From Saprospiraceae bacterium (GTDB taxonomy: Bacteria; Bacteroidota; Bacteroidia; Chitinophagales; Saprospiraceae), in NCBI GenBank assembly GCA_020630735.1, contig JAHDIP010000016.1, forward strand, positions 2,220 to 48,422: 46,203 nucleotides of DNA. Direction: 5' to 3'. The notes below the pieces were generated by a model, which made no database searches, had not been told where the DNA came from, and worked only from the letters and a program-made list of their open reading frames with translations. The position numbers and the translations under genes were made by a program. This document shows, one piece after another, positions 8,481 to 17,294 of the stretch (position 1 is its first letter; each line of letters starts with the position of its first letter).

Positions 8481-8975
8481 ATGGAAGAACAAAATTTTGC
8501 TGAAATAATTGAACCTATAAAAGAATTTATTCTACAATATGCTTGGCCTTATGGGTTGGTTCTTTTAGCTATCCCTCTTATTTTCATCATCGTCTCTTTA
8601 GTATCCAAAGCCATAAAAAGAGGAAAGGCAAGAGACTGTGCACCTCAGTTAGATTTTCTTTCTTTCCAAGTAGCACCAATGGGAAAAGATGCTTGGCTTA
8701 AACTGAAAAATAATGGTCATGAAGCTACTATTGAAAAAGTCTATATTCCGGGAAGACGAGATATAAAAATTTCAAATGCTCATATCAATTTTAAATTAGA
8801 ACGTAATGCAGTTTATGGTATTTTTTGTGAGTCAACGACTGCTGCACGATTAGATAGCGGTTTTGAAATAATTGTTGGGTTTAAAGATAAGCTTGGCAAC
8901 TCATACGATCATACTTTTTATATCGACAACAAGCACCACGAAACAAAAGGTGCTAAATTAGTTAGCTACGCTTAG
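8481..8975 (+). CDS. Membrane-anchored protein of unknown function (164 aa)
   Basis: I do not recognise this family. One hydrophobic helix at about residues 21-44 (WPYGLVLLAIPLIFIIVSLVS) follows an acidic N-terminus and is followed by a basic stop (KAIKRGKAR), so the protein is anchored with the C-terminal domain probably cytoplasmic. The domain looks beta-rich (LDFLSFQVAP, AWLKLKNNGHEATIEKVYIPG, FEIIVGFKDKLGNSYDHTFYID), much like a small Ig- or C2-type sandwich. The stop is 13 bp before the polysaccharide deacetylase start, so the two are probably cotranscribed. Confidence 0.7.
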   Translation: MEEQNFAEIIEPIKEFILQYAWPYGLVLLAIPLIFIIVSLVSKAIKRGKARDCAPQLDFLSFQVAPMGKDAWLKLKNNGHEATIEKVYIPGRRDIKISNAHINFKLERNAVYGIFCESTTAARLDSGFEIIVGFKDKLGNSYDHTFYIDNKHHETKGAKLVSYA

Positions 8976-8988
8976 ACGTTTTCCTCCT

Positions 8989-9759
8989 ATGCATACCTCT
9001 AAAAAAATAGCTTACCTTACGATAGATGATTCTCCTTCATTAGATTTCTCCATGAAGGTAGACTATCTTTTAGAAAAAAACATCCCTGCTATCTTTTTTT
9101 GTATTGGTCAACTGATGGAAGAACGACCATGGCCTATTATCGAAAGTATCCGAAAAGGGTTTCAGGTTGCAAACCATAGTTTTAGCCATCCTCATTTTTC
9201 TGACATTACTATTGAACAATGTCGATTTGAAATCGAAGAAACAGATAAAATCATTGATAATCTGTACGATTGGGCAGGAGTAAAACGAACACAAAAATGG
9301 TTTCGTTTTCCCTATGGTGATAAGGGCGATAAAAAAAATGGACAAGTTTTTAATACTTGGAAACGAGGCGATCTCAACAGAAAAAATGCAATCCAAAAAA
9401 TACTATCCGACCTTAATTACTCACAGCCTACCTTTGAAGAAGTAACGTATAGCTATATGCGTAAAACAAATCTTTTTGAAGATATTGATTGGCATTGGAC
9501 TTTCGATATCATGGAATGGGCAACTTTTGAAAAAAAACCAACCTTTGGATTAAAAAATGTTAACGATCTTTTTCAAAGGATGGCTGAATCAAAACCAAAA
9601 GATTGTCGTGGTAAAATAGGACATGAAGAACGCTGGTTAAGCTCTCCTTCTCCCGAAATTATTTTGCTACACGATCATGATCAAACGACTCCTATATTTA
9701 CCACTATCATCGACAAACTCATAGAATTGCCCTTAGAGTTTAAGCATAAAGAATCCTAA
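8989..9759 (+). CDS. Polysaccharide deacetylase (NodB homology domain, CE4)
   Basis: This 256-residue protein carries the NodB/CE4 motifs in order: TIDDSPS (motif 1, the Asp pair), HSFSHPHFSD (motif 2, the two metal-binding His), RFPYGDKGD (motif 3), and a late LLHDHD (motif 5). Enzymes of this family remove N-acetyl groups from chitin-like, peptidoglycan or capsular sugars. There is no signal peptide, so it may act in the cytoplasm or leave by an unusual route. The middle segment at about residues 120-185 is longer than in minimal NodB domains. Its partner gene is the upstream membrane protein; the P450 gene converges on it with 3 bp between stops. Confidence 0.88.
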   Translation: MHTSKKIAYLTIDDSPSLDFSMKVDYLLEKNIPAIFFCIGQLMEERPWPIIESIRKGFQVANHSFSHPHFSDITIEQCRFEIEETDKIIDNLYDWAGVKRTQKWFRFPYGDKGDKKNGQVFNTWKRGDLNRKNAIQKILSDLNYSQPTFEEVTYSYMRKTNLFEDIDWHWTFDIMEWATFEKKPTFGLKNVNDLFQRMAESKPKDCRGKIGHEERWLSSPSPEIILLHDHDQTTPIFTTIIDKLIELPLEFKHKES

Positions 9760-9762
9760 AAT

Positions 9763-11118
9763 TTACAGATCATATAAATTCATTTTGATGCCATGACGTG
9801 GGCGTAGAGTAACCGAAGGCCAAACATCTATCCGCTGATTTTTGACTAATTCTAATTTATATTTCTGGATAAACTTGAGTATAATCATTTGCATTTCCAT
9901 CATTGCGAAATTACGTCCTATACATTGGCGTGGCCCTGCACCGAATGGCATATGTGCAAAATTATGTCGTTCTTTTTTCTTTGCTTTTGTAAATCGCTCA
10001 GGGTTAAACTTTTCTGGTTCGTCCCAAACTTTATCAGAATGATGCAAACCATAAATGTATATAATAACTCTCGCACCTTTAGGAATATCGAAGCCTGCAA
10101 TATGATCATCTTCTAGTGCCACTCTATCCGTTATCCAAGAAGGAGGGTAAAGGCGTAAACACTCATTAATAAATTGCGAGAGATATTCCATACGCATTAA
10201 ACCTTCAAAGGTTATTTTTCCGTCTTCAAATTTTTCGTCGTACTCTGCACTAATTTTAGCAACAGATTCGGGATGTTCATGCAATAAATAAAAAATCCAA
10301 GATAAAATATTAGCAGCCGTTTCATGTCCAGCGACAAATAATATCAGACTTTCTTCCTGTAGTTGTTTTGGGCTCATTCCTTTACCTGTATCTTCGTAGC
10401 GAGCAGCCATAAGCATAGCAAGCAAATCATTATACTCTTTTGTTCCCTTTTCTCGGTCAGCAATAATGTCAAGTAGTAATTTTTTATTTTTATTAGCGAT
10501 TTCTTCGTATGCCTTTGTTTTGCCTGCAAGATTATAAAAACGCATCAAGAAAGGCATACGAACCATGGTTGTAAAAAACTCTTGAAGACTATTGAAGTTC
10601 TTCGAAAATTCCTTGATCGTCTCTCTATCCATACTATCACTAAATATAGATTTTGACATTAAACGGAAAGTAAGATCTTTCATTTCTTCAGAAATATCAA
10701 CATCCTTTTTAGTCGCTATCTGCTCATCTAATTCACATAAGTAAGCATCCAACTCCGAATCCAATAAATCAATAAGATAGTTTAAAGCCTTAGGTCGAAA
10801 GCCTGGAGACATCAACTTTCGTTGATTGTCATGGTACTCTCCCATACTTAAAAGCAAGCCCTTTCCCATGAAAGAACCAAGGAGGCTAGTTTGAGCAATA
10901 GGCTTTTCATAATTCTCTCGATTCTTGCGGAGAACATGCTGAATAATATCAGGATTAACTGTCATGATATTTACTTTGCTATAGCGAAGACTAAAACAGT
11001 AGGTATCTCCATATTTTTCCAAATTATCCTTATAAAAAGGGATCGGATTTTTCATAAATTTTTGCAAACGTAACCATGAACGATATCGTGGTGCCCATGG
11101 TGGTAAATTCTTTGACAT
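9763..11118 (-). CDS. Cytochrome P450
   Basis: This is a complete 451-residue P450. The I-helix motif AGHETA is at 263-268, the ExxR motif at Glu319-Arg322 (ECLRLYPP), the PERF motif near 373 (FNPERF), and the haem-binding loop FGAGPRQCIGRNF with the axial thiolate Cys399. There is no N-terminal membrane anchor, so it is a soluble bacterial type; the sequence leans to the CYP102/CYP4-like fatty-acid hydroxylase side. No ferredoxin or reductase gene is next to it, so electrons must come from partners encoded elsewhere. It is probably transcribed alone. A 15-bp palindrome ATTCTTAAAAAGAAT lies just upstream of its start. Confidence 0.95.
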   Translation of the reverse strand: MSKNLPPWAPRYRSWLRLQKFMKNPIPFYKDNLEKYGDTYCFSLRYSKVNIMTVNPDIIQHVLRKNRENYEKPIAQTSLLGSFMGKGLLLSMGEYHDNQRKLMSPGFRPKALNYLIDLLDSELDAYLCELDEQIATKKDVDISEEMKDLTFRLMSKSIFSDSMDRETIKEFSKNFNSLQEFFTTMVRMPFLMRFYNLAGKTKAYEEIANKNKKLLLDIIADREKGTKEYNDLLAMLMAARYEDTGKGMSPKQLQEESLILFVAGHETAANILSWIFYLLHEHPESVAKISAEYDEKFEDGKITFEGLMRMEYLSQFINECLRLYPPSWITDRVALEDDHIAGFDIPKGARVIIYIYGLHHSDKVWDEPEKFNPERFTKAKKKERHNFAHMPFGAGPRQCIGRNFAMMEMQMIILKFIQKYKLELVKNQRIDVWPSVTLRPRHGIKMNLYDL

Positions 11119-11269
11119 TGTTTTTTATTTATTATTCTTAAAAAGAATATAATTATCAAGTCTGCTGAGTAACGATCAAATCCATTAATTTACTGCTGTT
11201 TTTGACTCATCTAAAAACATAATTTCTAGTTCTAGTTACGGACTTATTTTACCTGTTACTAACAATAAA

Positions 11270-12133
11270 CTATTTTGAGGATATAGTTTTTTCTTTATCC
11301 CTTTTCATTTCAGTAGCCCAAGTTGCAAAACCTTTACAACTTGCTAAGTAATATTTATATTCATCTGAATAGTCTTTTGGTCTCAAGTACCAGTCAACAT
11401 GTTTTAAAGTATACGGACGAACCGTACGAAGTGCAGGACCAGTATCAAGTATTGTTGAGGAGTTTCGATACATCGCAAAAGTAGTGTCAATTTTTGCATC
11501 GTATACTTCATCATTAATACGAGATGTGTTTGGTTCCCAAAACTGTGATTCATATTTAATCACTTTGGCTTTCATTGGGCTATCATCTGGAATATCATTA
11601 AGCTCTAAAGATAAACCTATATGATTAGCTTTAGGGTATTTGTCCAATAGATTAGAAAGGTGTTGGACAATATCTTTTGGTGTAGAAGAATAAGGAAGTA
11701 AATCGGAATCGGTGATAATGACTTTTTTAAAAGAGACCAGTTGTTTCGCTATATATGCTGCGCCTAACCGCCAAGAATTAAATCGCAATGGAATAACTTG
11801 GATATTCGGAGCATTAATGCTTTTATAAAATTCTAGTAAAGGAGGAAGGGTTGAGTCATTATCGACAATCAAAATGGATACTTTTTGATCTAAAGAAAGT
11901 AACCATTCTATTTGTTTTTTGACCAATGCAAGTCGGTTAAAATTGTTGATAATCACGGGCATTGAATCCATAGATATCTTCGAGAAGTCTGGCTGAATGT
12001 TATTCCGTCGAATATGGATTTCCCAAGAGAGGTATCGTTTGTATTTGTAATACCGATTGCTTAAGCCACGTTTTTTGTTTTGTAGCCAAGTAGAATTATT
12101 ATATCCTTCGTAGTTAATGACTTCTTCGCCCAT
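11270..12133 (-). CDS. Glycosyltransferase, family 2-like (GT-A fold)
   Basis: The 287-residue protein has the GT-A nucleotide-sugar-binding opening MPVIINNFNRLALVKKQIEW followed by ILIVDNDST, and the metal-binding Asp-x-Asp in VIITDSDLLPY. This is the pattern of family 2 transferases acting on an NDP-sugar. The first 50 residues, rich in Tyr, Arg and Lys, precede the catalytic domain and resemble no named domain. The C-terminal part has charged and aromatic residues (KHVDWYLRPKDYSDEYKYY). No membrane helix is predicted. The acceptor is unknown. It starts 5 bp downstream of the epimerase stop, so the two form an operon for sugar-nucleotide formation and transfer. Confidence 0.78.
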   Translation of the reverse strand: MGEEVINYEGYNNSTWLQNKKRGLSNRYYKYKRYLSWEIHIRRNNIQPDFSKISMDSMPVIINNFNRLALVKKQIEWLLSLDQKVSILIVDNDSTLPPLLEFYKSINAPNIQVIPLRFNSWRLGAAYIAKQLVSFKKVIITDSDLLPYSSTPKDIVQHLSNLLDKYPKANHIGLSLELNDIPDDSPMKAKVIKYESQFWEPNTSRINDEVYDAKIDTTFAMYRNSSTILDTGPALRTVRPYTLKHVDWYLRPKDYSDEYKYYLASCKGFATWATEMKRDKEKTISSK

Positions 12134-12138
12134 GTTAT

Positions 12139-13083
12139 CTAATCCATTATTTCTTGTTTGCTCAATGCATCTATATAATTGGTCATACCTTCTTCTAATG
12201 TTATATAAGGACGTATTCCAAAAAATTGAAAAAGTTTTTCAGGACAACCTACTCGCTTGTCAACTTTGAAGCTATTTCTAATCGTTGGAAAACGTAATAA
12301 ATCAATAGTAGAAGTAGACTTAGTTACTTTTTTTATTAACTGAGCTAGCTCTAATATCGTTGTTTCGATACCCCTTGCCACATTAAAGATACCTCTAATT
12401 TCTCTATTTTCTAACATAGCAGCAATCGTCACCGTAACATCTTTGACATGCGTAAAATCTCTAGTTTGCTGACCGTCACCAAAAACTTGTATCGGACTAC
12501 CATTTTTTGCTTGCTCAATAAAACGTGGAATAACCATGCGTTCATCTTGACCACAGCCATAAACATTGAAAAACCGAAGTGAGTTAGTTGAAATTCCTTC
12601 TTTATCAGAAAGAGACTGAAAATAAAGTTCGTTTATACGTTTAGCAACAGCATAGTCATTGACTAGGTGTAGTTTATCTGTTTCCTTGCTACTCTCACCA
12701 ATTGTATCTTTATAAACAGCGCTTGAAGAAGCGTAAATAATTTTTTTGATTTGATGAAGACGAGCAGCTTTACCTATATTTTGACCACCAAGCACTTCTG
12801 TTTCAATTGTCTCTACTGGTCTTTTGATTACTTCATCTACACCTACTAAAGCTGCAAGATGAATGATCGCATCACAATCTTTTGCTGCTTCGTTCACAGC
12901 TTCAGAGTTTCGAATGTCTTCATTAAAAAAATTGATCTTAGGTAAGATAGTATGGCAAATTTTATTACCTGCGGTACAGTTGTCCAATACATTTATTGAC
13001 CAACCTTGTTTGTATAAAGACCTGACTAAATGACTTCCAATGAAGCCTGCTCCACCTGTAATGAGTACTTTTTTATCTCTCAT
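12139..13083 (-). CDS. NAD-dependent sugar-nucleotide epimerase/dehydratase (extended SDR)
   Basis: This 314-residue extended short-chain dehydrogenase has the Rossmann glycine motif GGAGFIGS at residues 10-17, IIHLAALVGVDE with the NAD-contacting region, a catalytic Ser around 119-121 (YASSSAVY) and the Tyr144-x3-Lys148 pair (YAVAK). Such proteins epimerise or dehydrate UDP- or TDP-sugars (UDP-glucose 4-epimerase, UDP-glucuronate decarboxylase and relatives); the exact sugar cannot be read from sequence alone. It is the first gene of a two-gene operon with the glycosyltransferase. Confidence 0.88.
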   Translation of the reverse strand: MRDKKVLITGGAGFIGSHLVRSLYKQGWSINVLDNCTAGNKICHTILPKINFFNEDIRNSEAVNEAAKDCDAIIHLAALVGVDEVIKRPVETIETEVLGGQNIGKAARLHQIKKIIYASSSAVYKDTIGESSKETDKLHLVNDYAVAKRINELYFQSLSDKEGISTNSLRFFNVYGCGQDERMVIPRFIEQAKNGSPIQVFGDGQQTRDFTHVKDVTVTIAAMLENREIRGIFNVARGIETTILELAQLIKKVTKSTSTIDLLRFPTIRNSFKVDKRVGCPEKLFQFFGIRPYITLEEGMTNYIDALSKQEIMD

Positions 13084-13326
13084 AATTTTGTTTGTTCATA
13101 TAATTGCACCAACGATTAATGATATAACTGGGCTATATCAAATTTTACAGAAACCTACCATTAAGTAGATCCAGCTTAAGGGAATAAAAAATGTGGATTT
13201 ATTGCAATTATTCTTTGGAGAGAAAAACTTTACACAATATAGACAAAAAAAAAGTGCCAGACAAATAACAAAATTAGCCATACATTGCTAGTATGAAAAC
13301 GAGAATTCTATTCATTAAAACTATTT

Positions 13327-15468
13327 TTACTCTGTAACTGATGCTATTAAGGTTTCTAAAATTTGTTGTGCTGCTTTAGAAATTACAGTGCCCGGGCCAA
13401 AAATTCCGACGACTCCTTCATCGTATAAGTAATCATAATCCTGTTGAGGAATAACACCACCTACTACTACAAGAATATCTTCTCGTCCTAGTTCTTCTAG
13501 TGCTTTGATCGTTTGAGGAACTAGAGTTTTGTGACCTGCGGCTAATGACGAAATTCCTAAAATATGTACATCGTTTTCAGCAGCCTGTCGAGCAGCTTCA
13601 GCAGGAGTTTGAAATAGTGGACCAATATCGACATCGAAGCCCAAATCAGCAAAACTGGTAGCAATAACTTTTGCACCACGATCATGACCATCTTGTCCTA
13701 ACTTAGCAATCATAATACGAGGACGTCGACCATCTAAATTAGCAAAGGTATCTGCCATCTCTTGTGTTTTCTTAAAATCTTCATCCATATTTAATTCGCT
13801 AGAGTAGACCCCAGAAACAGAACGGGTAGTTGCTACAAAACGACCAAAGGAGCGCTCCATTGCCTCAGATATTTCGCCTAGTGTTGCTCGAAGACGAGCA
13901 GCATTTACAGCAAGGTCTAATAAATTTCCTTCACCTCTTTTTGCTGCTTGATAAAGCGCCTCTAGTGCTTCCTGAACAGCAGCTTCGTTTCTTGTCTTTT
14001 TAATGTTCTCAATACCTTTTACTTGCGCTTCTCGAACAGCAGTGTTATCTATTTCTAAAACATCAATATCTGTTTTTTCTTCTGATGGAAAAATATTAAG
14101 ACCAACAATGAAATCTTTACCACTATCAATACGTGCTTGTTTTCGAGCAGCAGCTTCTTCAATTCGCATTTTGGGTAATCCATTTTCTATGGCCTTCGCC
14201 ATGCCTCCTAGTTCTTCCACTTCTTGTATCAACGTCCAAGCTCGTTGCACTAGTTGATCTGTAAGATACTCTACATAATAGGAACCAGCCCAAGGATCTA
14301 CAGCTTTAATGATATCTGTTTCCTCTTGTAAATATTTTTGAGTATCTCGAGCTATCTTAGCTGAGAAGTCAGTCGGTAATGCAACTGCTTCATCTAAGGA
14401 GTTGGTATGTAACGACTGCGTACCTCCTAAAGTAGCTGCTAGTGCTTCTACACAAGTACGTGCTACATTATTGAAGGGATCTTGCTCCGTTAGACTCCAA
14501 CCAGACGTCTGGCAATGTGTTCTTAGTGCCATTGATTTAGGATTCGTTGGATTAAATTCTTTTACAATTTTTGACCAAAGTAATCTCCCTGCTCGCATTT
14601 TAGCGATTTCCATAAAATGGTTCATACCTATAGCCCAGAAAAAAGAAAGTCGTGGAGCAAAGTCATCTATTTGTAAACCTGCCGCTATACCTGCACGAAT
14701 ATATTGTAAACCATCTGCTAAGGTATATGCCAATTCTATATCAGCTGGTGCGCCTGCCTCGTGCATATGATAACCACTAATACTAATGGAATTGAAACGA
14801 GGCATCTTCTGAGCAGTATATTCAAAAATATCAGAAATGATACGCATAGATGGGCTTGGAGGATAAATGTAGGTATTGCGCACCATAAATTCCTTAAGAA
14901 TATCATTTTGTATAGTTCCTCTTAGTTTTTCAGGACTAACTCCTTGTTCTTCTGCTGCTACAATATAAAAAGCCATTATCGGAATTACAGCTCCATTCAT
15001 CGTCATGGAAACCGACATTTGATCAAGTGGAATTTGATCAAAAAGCACTTTCATATCTTCGACGCTATCAATAGCTACACCTGCTTTTCCTACATCACCT
15101 ACTACTCTAGGATGATCAGAATCGTAGCCTCTATGAGTTGCCAAATCAAAAGCAACAGATAAGCCTTTTTGTCCTTGTGCAAGGTTTCGACGATAAAATG
15201 CATTACTTTCTTCTGCTGTAGAAAAACCCGCATACTGTCTGATTGTCCATGGTCGAACAGTATACATAGAACTATAAGGACCTCTCAAGTAAGGAGGAAT
15301 ACCTGCGACAAAATTAAGGTGTTCCATTCCTTTAATATCTGTTTGATCAAATCTAGACTTTATAATGATTTGCTCGGCTGTTTTCCACTGTTCGAGTGGT
15401 CTTTCTATTGATGAGTCGTCTCTCAATGAAGTATCTAAGGCTATCCTTGAAAAATCTGGCTTTGTCAT
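13327..15468 (-). CDS. mutB: Methylmalonyl-CoA mutase, large (catalytic) subunit
   Basis: The 713-residue protein has the mutase barrel and the C-terminal cobalamin domain in one chain, the usual MutB/ScpA length. TIRQYAGFS and PSMRIIS carry the Tyr and Arg that select methylmalonyl-CoA over isobutyryl-CoA. The B12-binding Asp-x-His-x-x-Gly lies at Asp593, His595 and Gly598 ([10 protein letters not shown]). It interconverts (R)-methylmalonyl-CoA and succinyl-CoA using adenosylcobalamin, for propionate, odd-chain fatty acid and Val/Ile breakdown. A MutA small subunit or a MeaB chaperone would usually be adjacent, but neither is here: upstream is the divergent MarR gene. It could act as a homodimer like E. 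coli ScpA or pair with a distant MutA. Confidence 0.96.
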   Translation of the reverse strand: MTKPDFSRIALDTSLRDDSSIERPLEQWKTAEQIIIKSRFDQTDIKGMEHLNFVAGIPPYLRGPYSSMYTVRPWTIRQYAGFSTAEESNAFYRRNLAQGQKGLSVAFDLATHRGYDSDHPRVVGDVGKAGVAIDSVEDMKVLFDQIPLDQMSVSMTMNGAVIPIMAFYIVAAEEQGVSPEKLRGTIQNDILKEFMVRNTYIYPPSPSMRIISDIFEYTAQKMPRFNSISISGYHMHEAGAPADIELAYTLADGLQYIRAGIAAGLQIDDFAPRLSFFWAIGMNHFMEIAKMRAGRLLWSKIVKEFNPTNPKSMALRTHCQTSGWSLTEQDPFNNVARTCVEALAATLGGTQSLHTNSLDEAVALPTDFSAKIARDTQKYLQEETDIIKAVDPWAGSYYVEYLTDQLVQRAWTLIQEVEELGGMAKAIENGLPKMRIEEAAARKQARIDSGKDFIVGLNIFPSEEKTDIDVLEIDNTAVREAQVKGIENIKKTRNEAAVQEALEALYQAAKRGEGNLLDLAVNAARLRATLGEISEAMERSFGRFVATTRSVSGVYSSELNMDEDFKKTQEMADTFANLDGRRPRIMIAKLGQDGHDRGAKVIATSFADLGFDVDIGPLFQTPAEAARQAAENDVHILGISSLAAGHKTLVPQTIKALEELGREDILVVVGGVIPQQDYDYLYDEGVVGIFGPGTVISKAAQQILETLIASVTE

Positions 15469-15490
15469 ATCTTAATTTTACTTTCAATGG

Positions 15491-15498
15491 TAAAGATA
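15491..15498 (-). promoter_or_regulatory. -7 box of the mutB promoter
   Basis: On the minus strand TATCTTTA matches TAnnTTTG in seven of eight positions and would start transcription near 15484, about 16 nt before the ATG. The same octamer is found before the gene at 6794. Confidence 0.35.
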
Positions 15499-15550
15499 AT
15501 GATTTTATAGAATTGTATAATTACAATAAAAATACTGTTCTTAGGAGTGA

Positions 15551-15581
15551 TTTGTTTATATAACAAAAAATACTTAACTTG
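15551..15581 (+). promoter_or_regulatory. Candidate promoter of the MarR-hmgA-hppD operon
   Basis: TTTG at 15551-15554 is followed 20 bp later by TAACTTGC at 15575-15582, a degraded TAnnTTTG. The implied start is near 15588, inside the inverted repeat described next. Confidence 0.35.
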
Positions 15582-15583
15582 CG

Positions 15584-15605
15584 AATAGTTAGTACAACAA
15601 CTATT
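15584..15605. promoter_or_regulatory. Candidate MarR operator (22-bp inverted repeat)
   Basis: AATAGTT (15584-15590) and AACTATT (15599-15605) are perfect inverted arms around 8 bp. The repeat covers the expected transcription start of the MarR gene and ends 6 bp before its ATG, which is where an autorepressor of this family would bind. It also lies about 120 bp from the mutB start, so it might affect both genes. Binding is inferred from position and symmetry only. Confidence 0.4.
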
Positions 15606-15611
15606 TTTTTT

Positions 15612-16064
15612 ATGATTACAAACGATTATAAATCGAAGGATAAACGACTAGAAGTTTCAGGCTTTATCATGGAACGTACAGCGAAGCGTATGAAGCAATT
15701 TTTTCAGCGCACACTTAGTGAAATGGATGCTGGAATTACAGCAGATCAATGGATTTTATTACAAGTATTGGATAAAGAAGATGGCTTAAGTCAATTAGAT
15801 TTAGCACAACGCACCTACAAAGATGCTCCTACTGTAACCCGTATTATAGATTTACTTTGCAAAAAAGAATTAACAGAACGCAAGTCAAATAAAGAGGATC
15901 GTCGAAAGTTCAATATTTGTTTGACGAAAAAAGGTAGAGCAAAAATAGACGAAGTAATACCTACCATCAAAGAATTTAGGAAACAGATTTGGAAAGGTCT
16001 TGAGCCTAAAGAGCTAGAAGAAATGACTAGAATTTTGAATACTGTTTTTGAGAATATGCAATAA
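15612..16064 (+). CDS. MarR family transcriptional regulator
   Basis: This is a 150-residue winged-helix regulator. I start it at the ATG at 15612 (MITNDYKSKDKRLEV) because the frame upstream contains only a TTG and runs through the likely promoter and operator. Helices at about residues 10-45 form the dimer end. The HTH is QLDLAQRTYKDAPTVTRIIDLL, and the wing carries the conserved Asp-Arg in NKEDRRKFNICLTKKG. MarR proteins usually repress until a small, often phenolic, ligand binds. Its position 24 bp before hmgA, in the same direction, suggests control of tyrosine catabolism with homogentisate or a related acid as a plausible ligand (inference). Confidence 0.88.
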   Translation: MITNDYKSKDKRLEVSGFIMERTAKRMKQFFQRTLSEMDAGITADQWILLQVLDKEDGLSQLDLAQRTYKDAPTVTRIIDLLCKKELTERKSNKEDRRKFNICLTKKGRAKIDEVIPTIKEFRKQIWKGLEPKELEEMTRILNTVFENMQ

Positions 16065-16088
16065 TTTTTTCATCACCAAAAAGGCCTT

Positions 16089-17255
16089 ATGCATTATTTT
16101 ACATTAGGGAATATTCCACAAAAAAGGCATACCCAATTTAGGAAACCAAATGGTGAGTTGTATAGTGAACAACTCTTTTCTACTGAAGGATTTAGTGATT
16201 TGTACTCGATACTTTATCATGCCAATCCTCCTACTCAAATAGTTCAGGTAGGTGAACCTTATTCGGTAGCTCCCAAAACAATACACGATAAACAGTTGAA
16301 GCACCGTAGCTTAATGGGCTTTAAAACAGAACCAGTAGACGATTATCTTAAAAGTAGAAAAGCCGTTTTAGTCAATAATGATTGCAAAATCATTTTAGCT
16401 GCTCCAAGAAAATCCATGACAGATTATTTTTTCAAAAATGCAGATGCTGATGAAGTAATCTTTGTACATGAAGGTACTGGAACATTGAAAACGATGTATG
16501 GCAATTTGCGCTTTGAATACGGAGACTACTTGGTAGTGCCAAGAGGTACAATTTATCAAATTCAGTTTGATACAGAAGCTAATCGTTTACTCATTGTAGA
16601 ATCATCTAGTCCAATTGTAACACCAAAGCGTTATCGAAATAATTTTGGACAATTGATGGAGCACTCTCCCTTTTGCGAACGAGATATTAGAAAACCAGAT
16701 ACACTAGAGACACACGATGAAAAAGGAGATTTCAAATTGTTTATTAAAAAACAAGACAACATTTATCCATACCACTACTTAAGTCATCCTTTCGACGTAG
16801 TAGGTTGGGATGGCTATGTGTATCCTTACGCTTTTTCTATTCACAACTTCGAACCCATCACTGGGCGAGTACACCAGCCACCTCCTGTACACCAAACATT
16901 TGCAGCTAGAGGTTTTGTGATTTGTTCTTTTGTTCCTCGTTTATTTGATTATCATCCGCTGTCGATTCCCGCTCCGTACAACCATAGTAATATAGATAGT
17001 GATGAAGTGCTTTACTATGTAGATGGTGACTTCATGAGTCGCAAACATGTAGAAAGAGGAATGATTACTTTGCATCCTGGAGGAATTCCACACGGACCTC
17101 ACCCTGGAACGGTAGAGAAAAGTATTGGTCAAAAAGAAACAGGCGAACTGGCTGTAATGGTGGATACATTTAAACCTTTAATCATGACAGAACATGCAGC
17201 AAATATCGAAGACGATTCTTACTACCTTAGTTGGTTGAGCGATGATGTACCTTAA
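16089..17255 (+). CDS. hmgA: Homogentisate 1,2-dioxygenase
   Basis: HmgA opens the aromatic ring of homogentisate to maleylacetoacetate with non-haem Fe(II). The 388-residue protein shows the N-terminal double-stranded beta-helix, the family stretch FVHEGTGTLKTMYGNL, GRVHQPPPVHQTF, and the active-site region LHPGGIPHGPHPGTVE near the C-terminus that supplies iron ligands. Its length is shorter than the 430-440 residues of the human and pseudomonad enzymes and fits what I recall of the Bacteroidota branch. It lies between the MarR gene (24 bp) and hppD (39 bp) and is probably in the same transcript. Confidence 0.95.
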   Translation: MHYFTLGNIPQKRHTQFRKPNGELYSEQLFSTEGFSDLYSILYHANPPTQIVQVGEPYSVAPKTIHDKQLKHRSLMGFKTEPVDDYLKSRKAVLVNNDCKIILAAPRKSMTDYFFKNADADEVIFVHEGTGTLKTMYGNLRFEYGDYLVVPRGTIYQIQFDTEANRLLIVESSSPIVTPKRYRNNFGQLMEHSPFCERDIRKPDTLETHDEKGDFKLFIKKQDNIYPYHYLSHPFDVVGWDGYVYPYAFSIHNFEPITGRVHQPPPVHQTFAARGFVICSFVPRLFDYHPLSIPAPYNHSNIDSDEVLYYVDGDFMSRKHVERGMITLHPGGIPHGPHPGTVEKSIGQKETGELAVMVDTFKPLIMTEHAANIEDDSYYLSWLSDDVP

Positions 17256-17294
17256 AATGACAAACATTAGATAACTAAAAAATTAATTATAAAA

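Noticed and set aside
13191-13268. 25-codon plus-strand frame between the epimerase and mutB genes
   Set aside because: Short, low complexity at its end (poly-Lys from an A-run), no promoter; both flanking genes are on the other strand.
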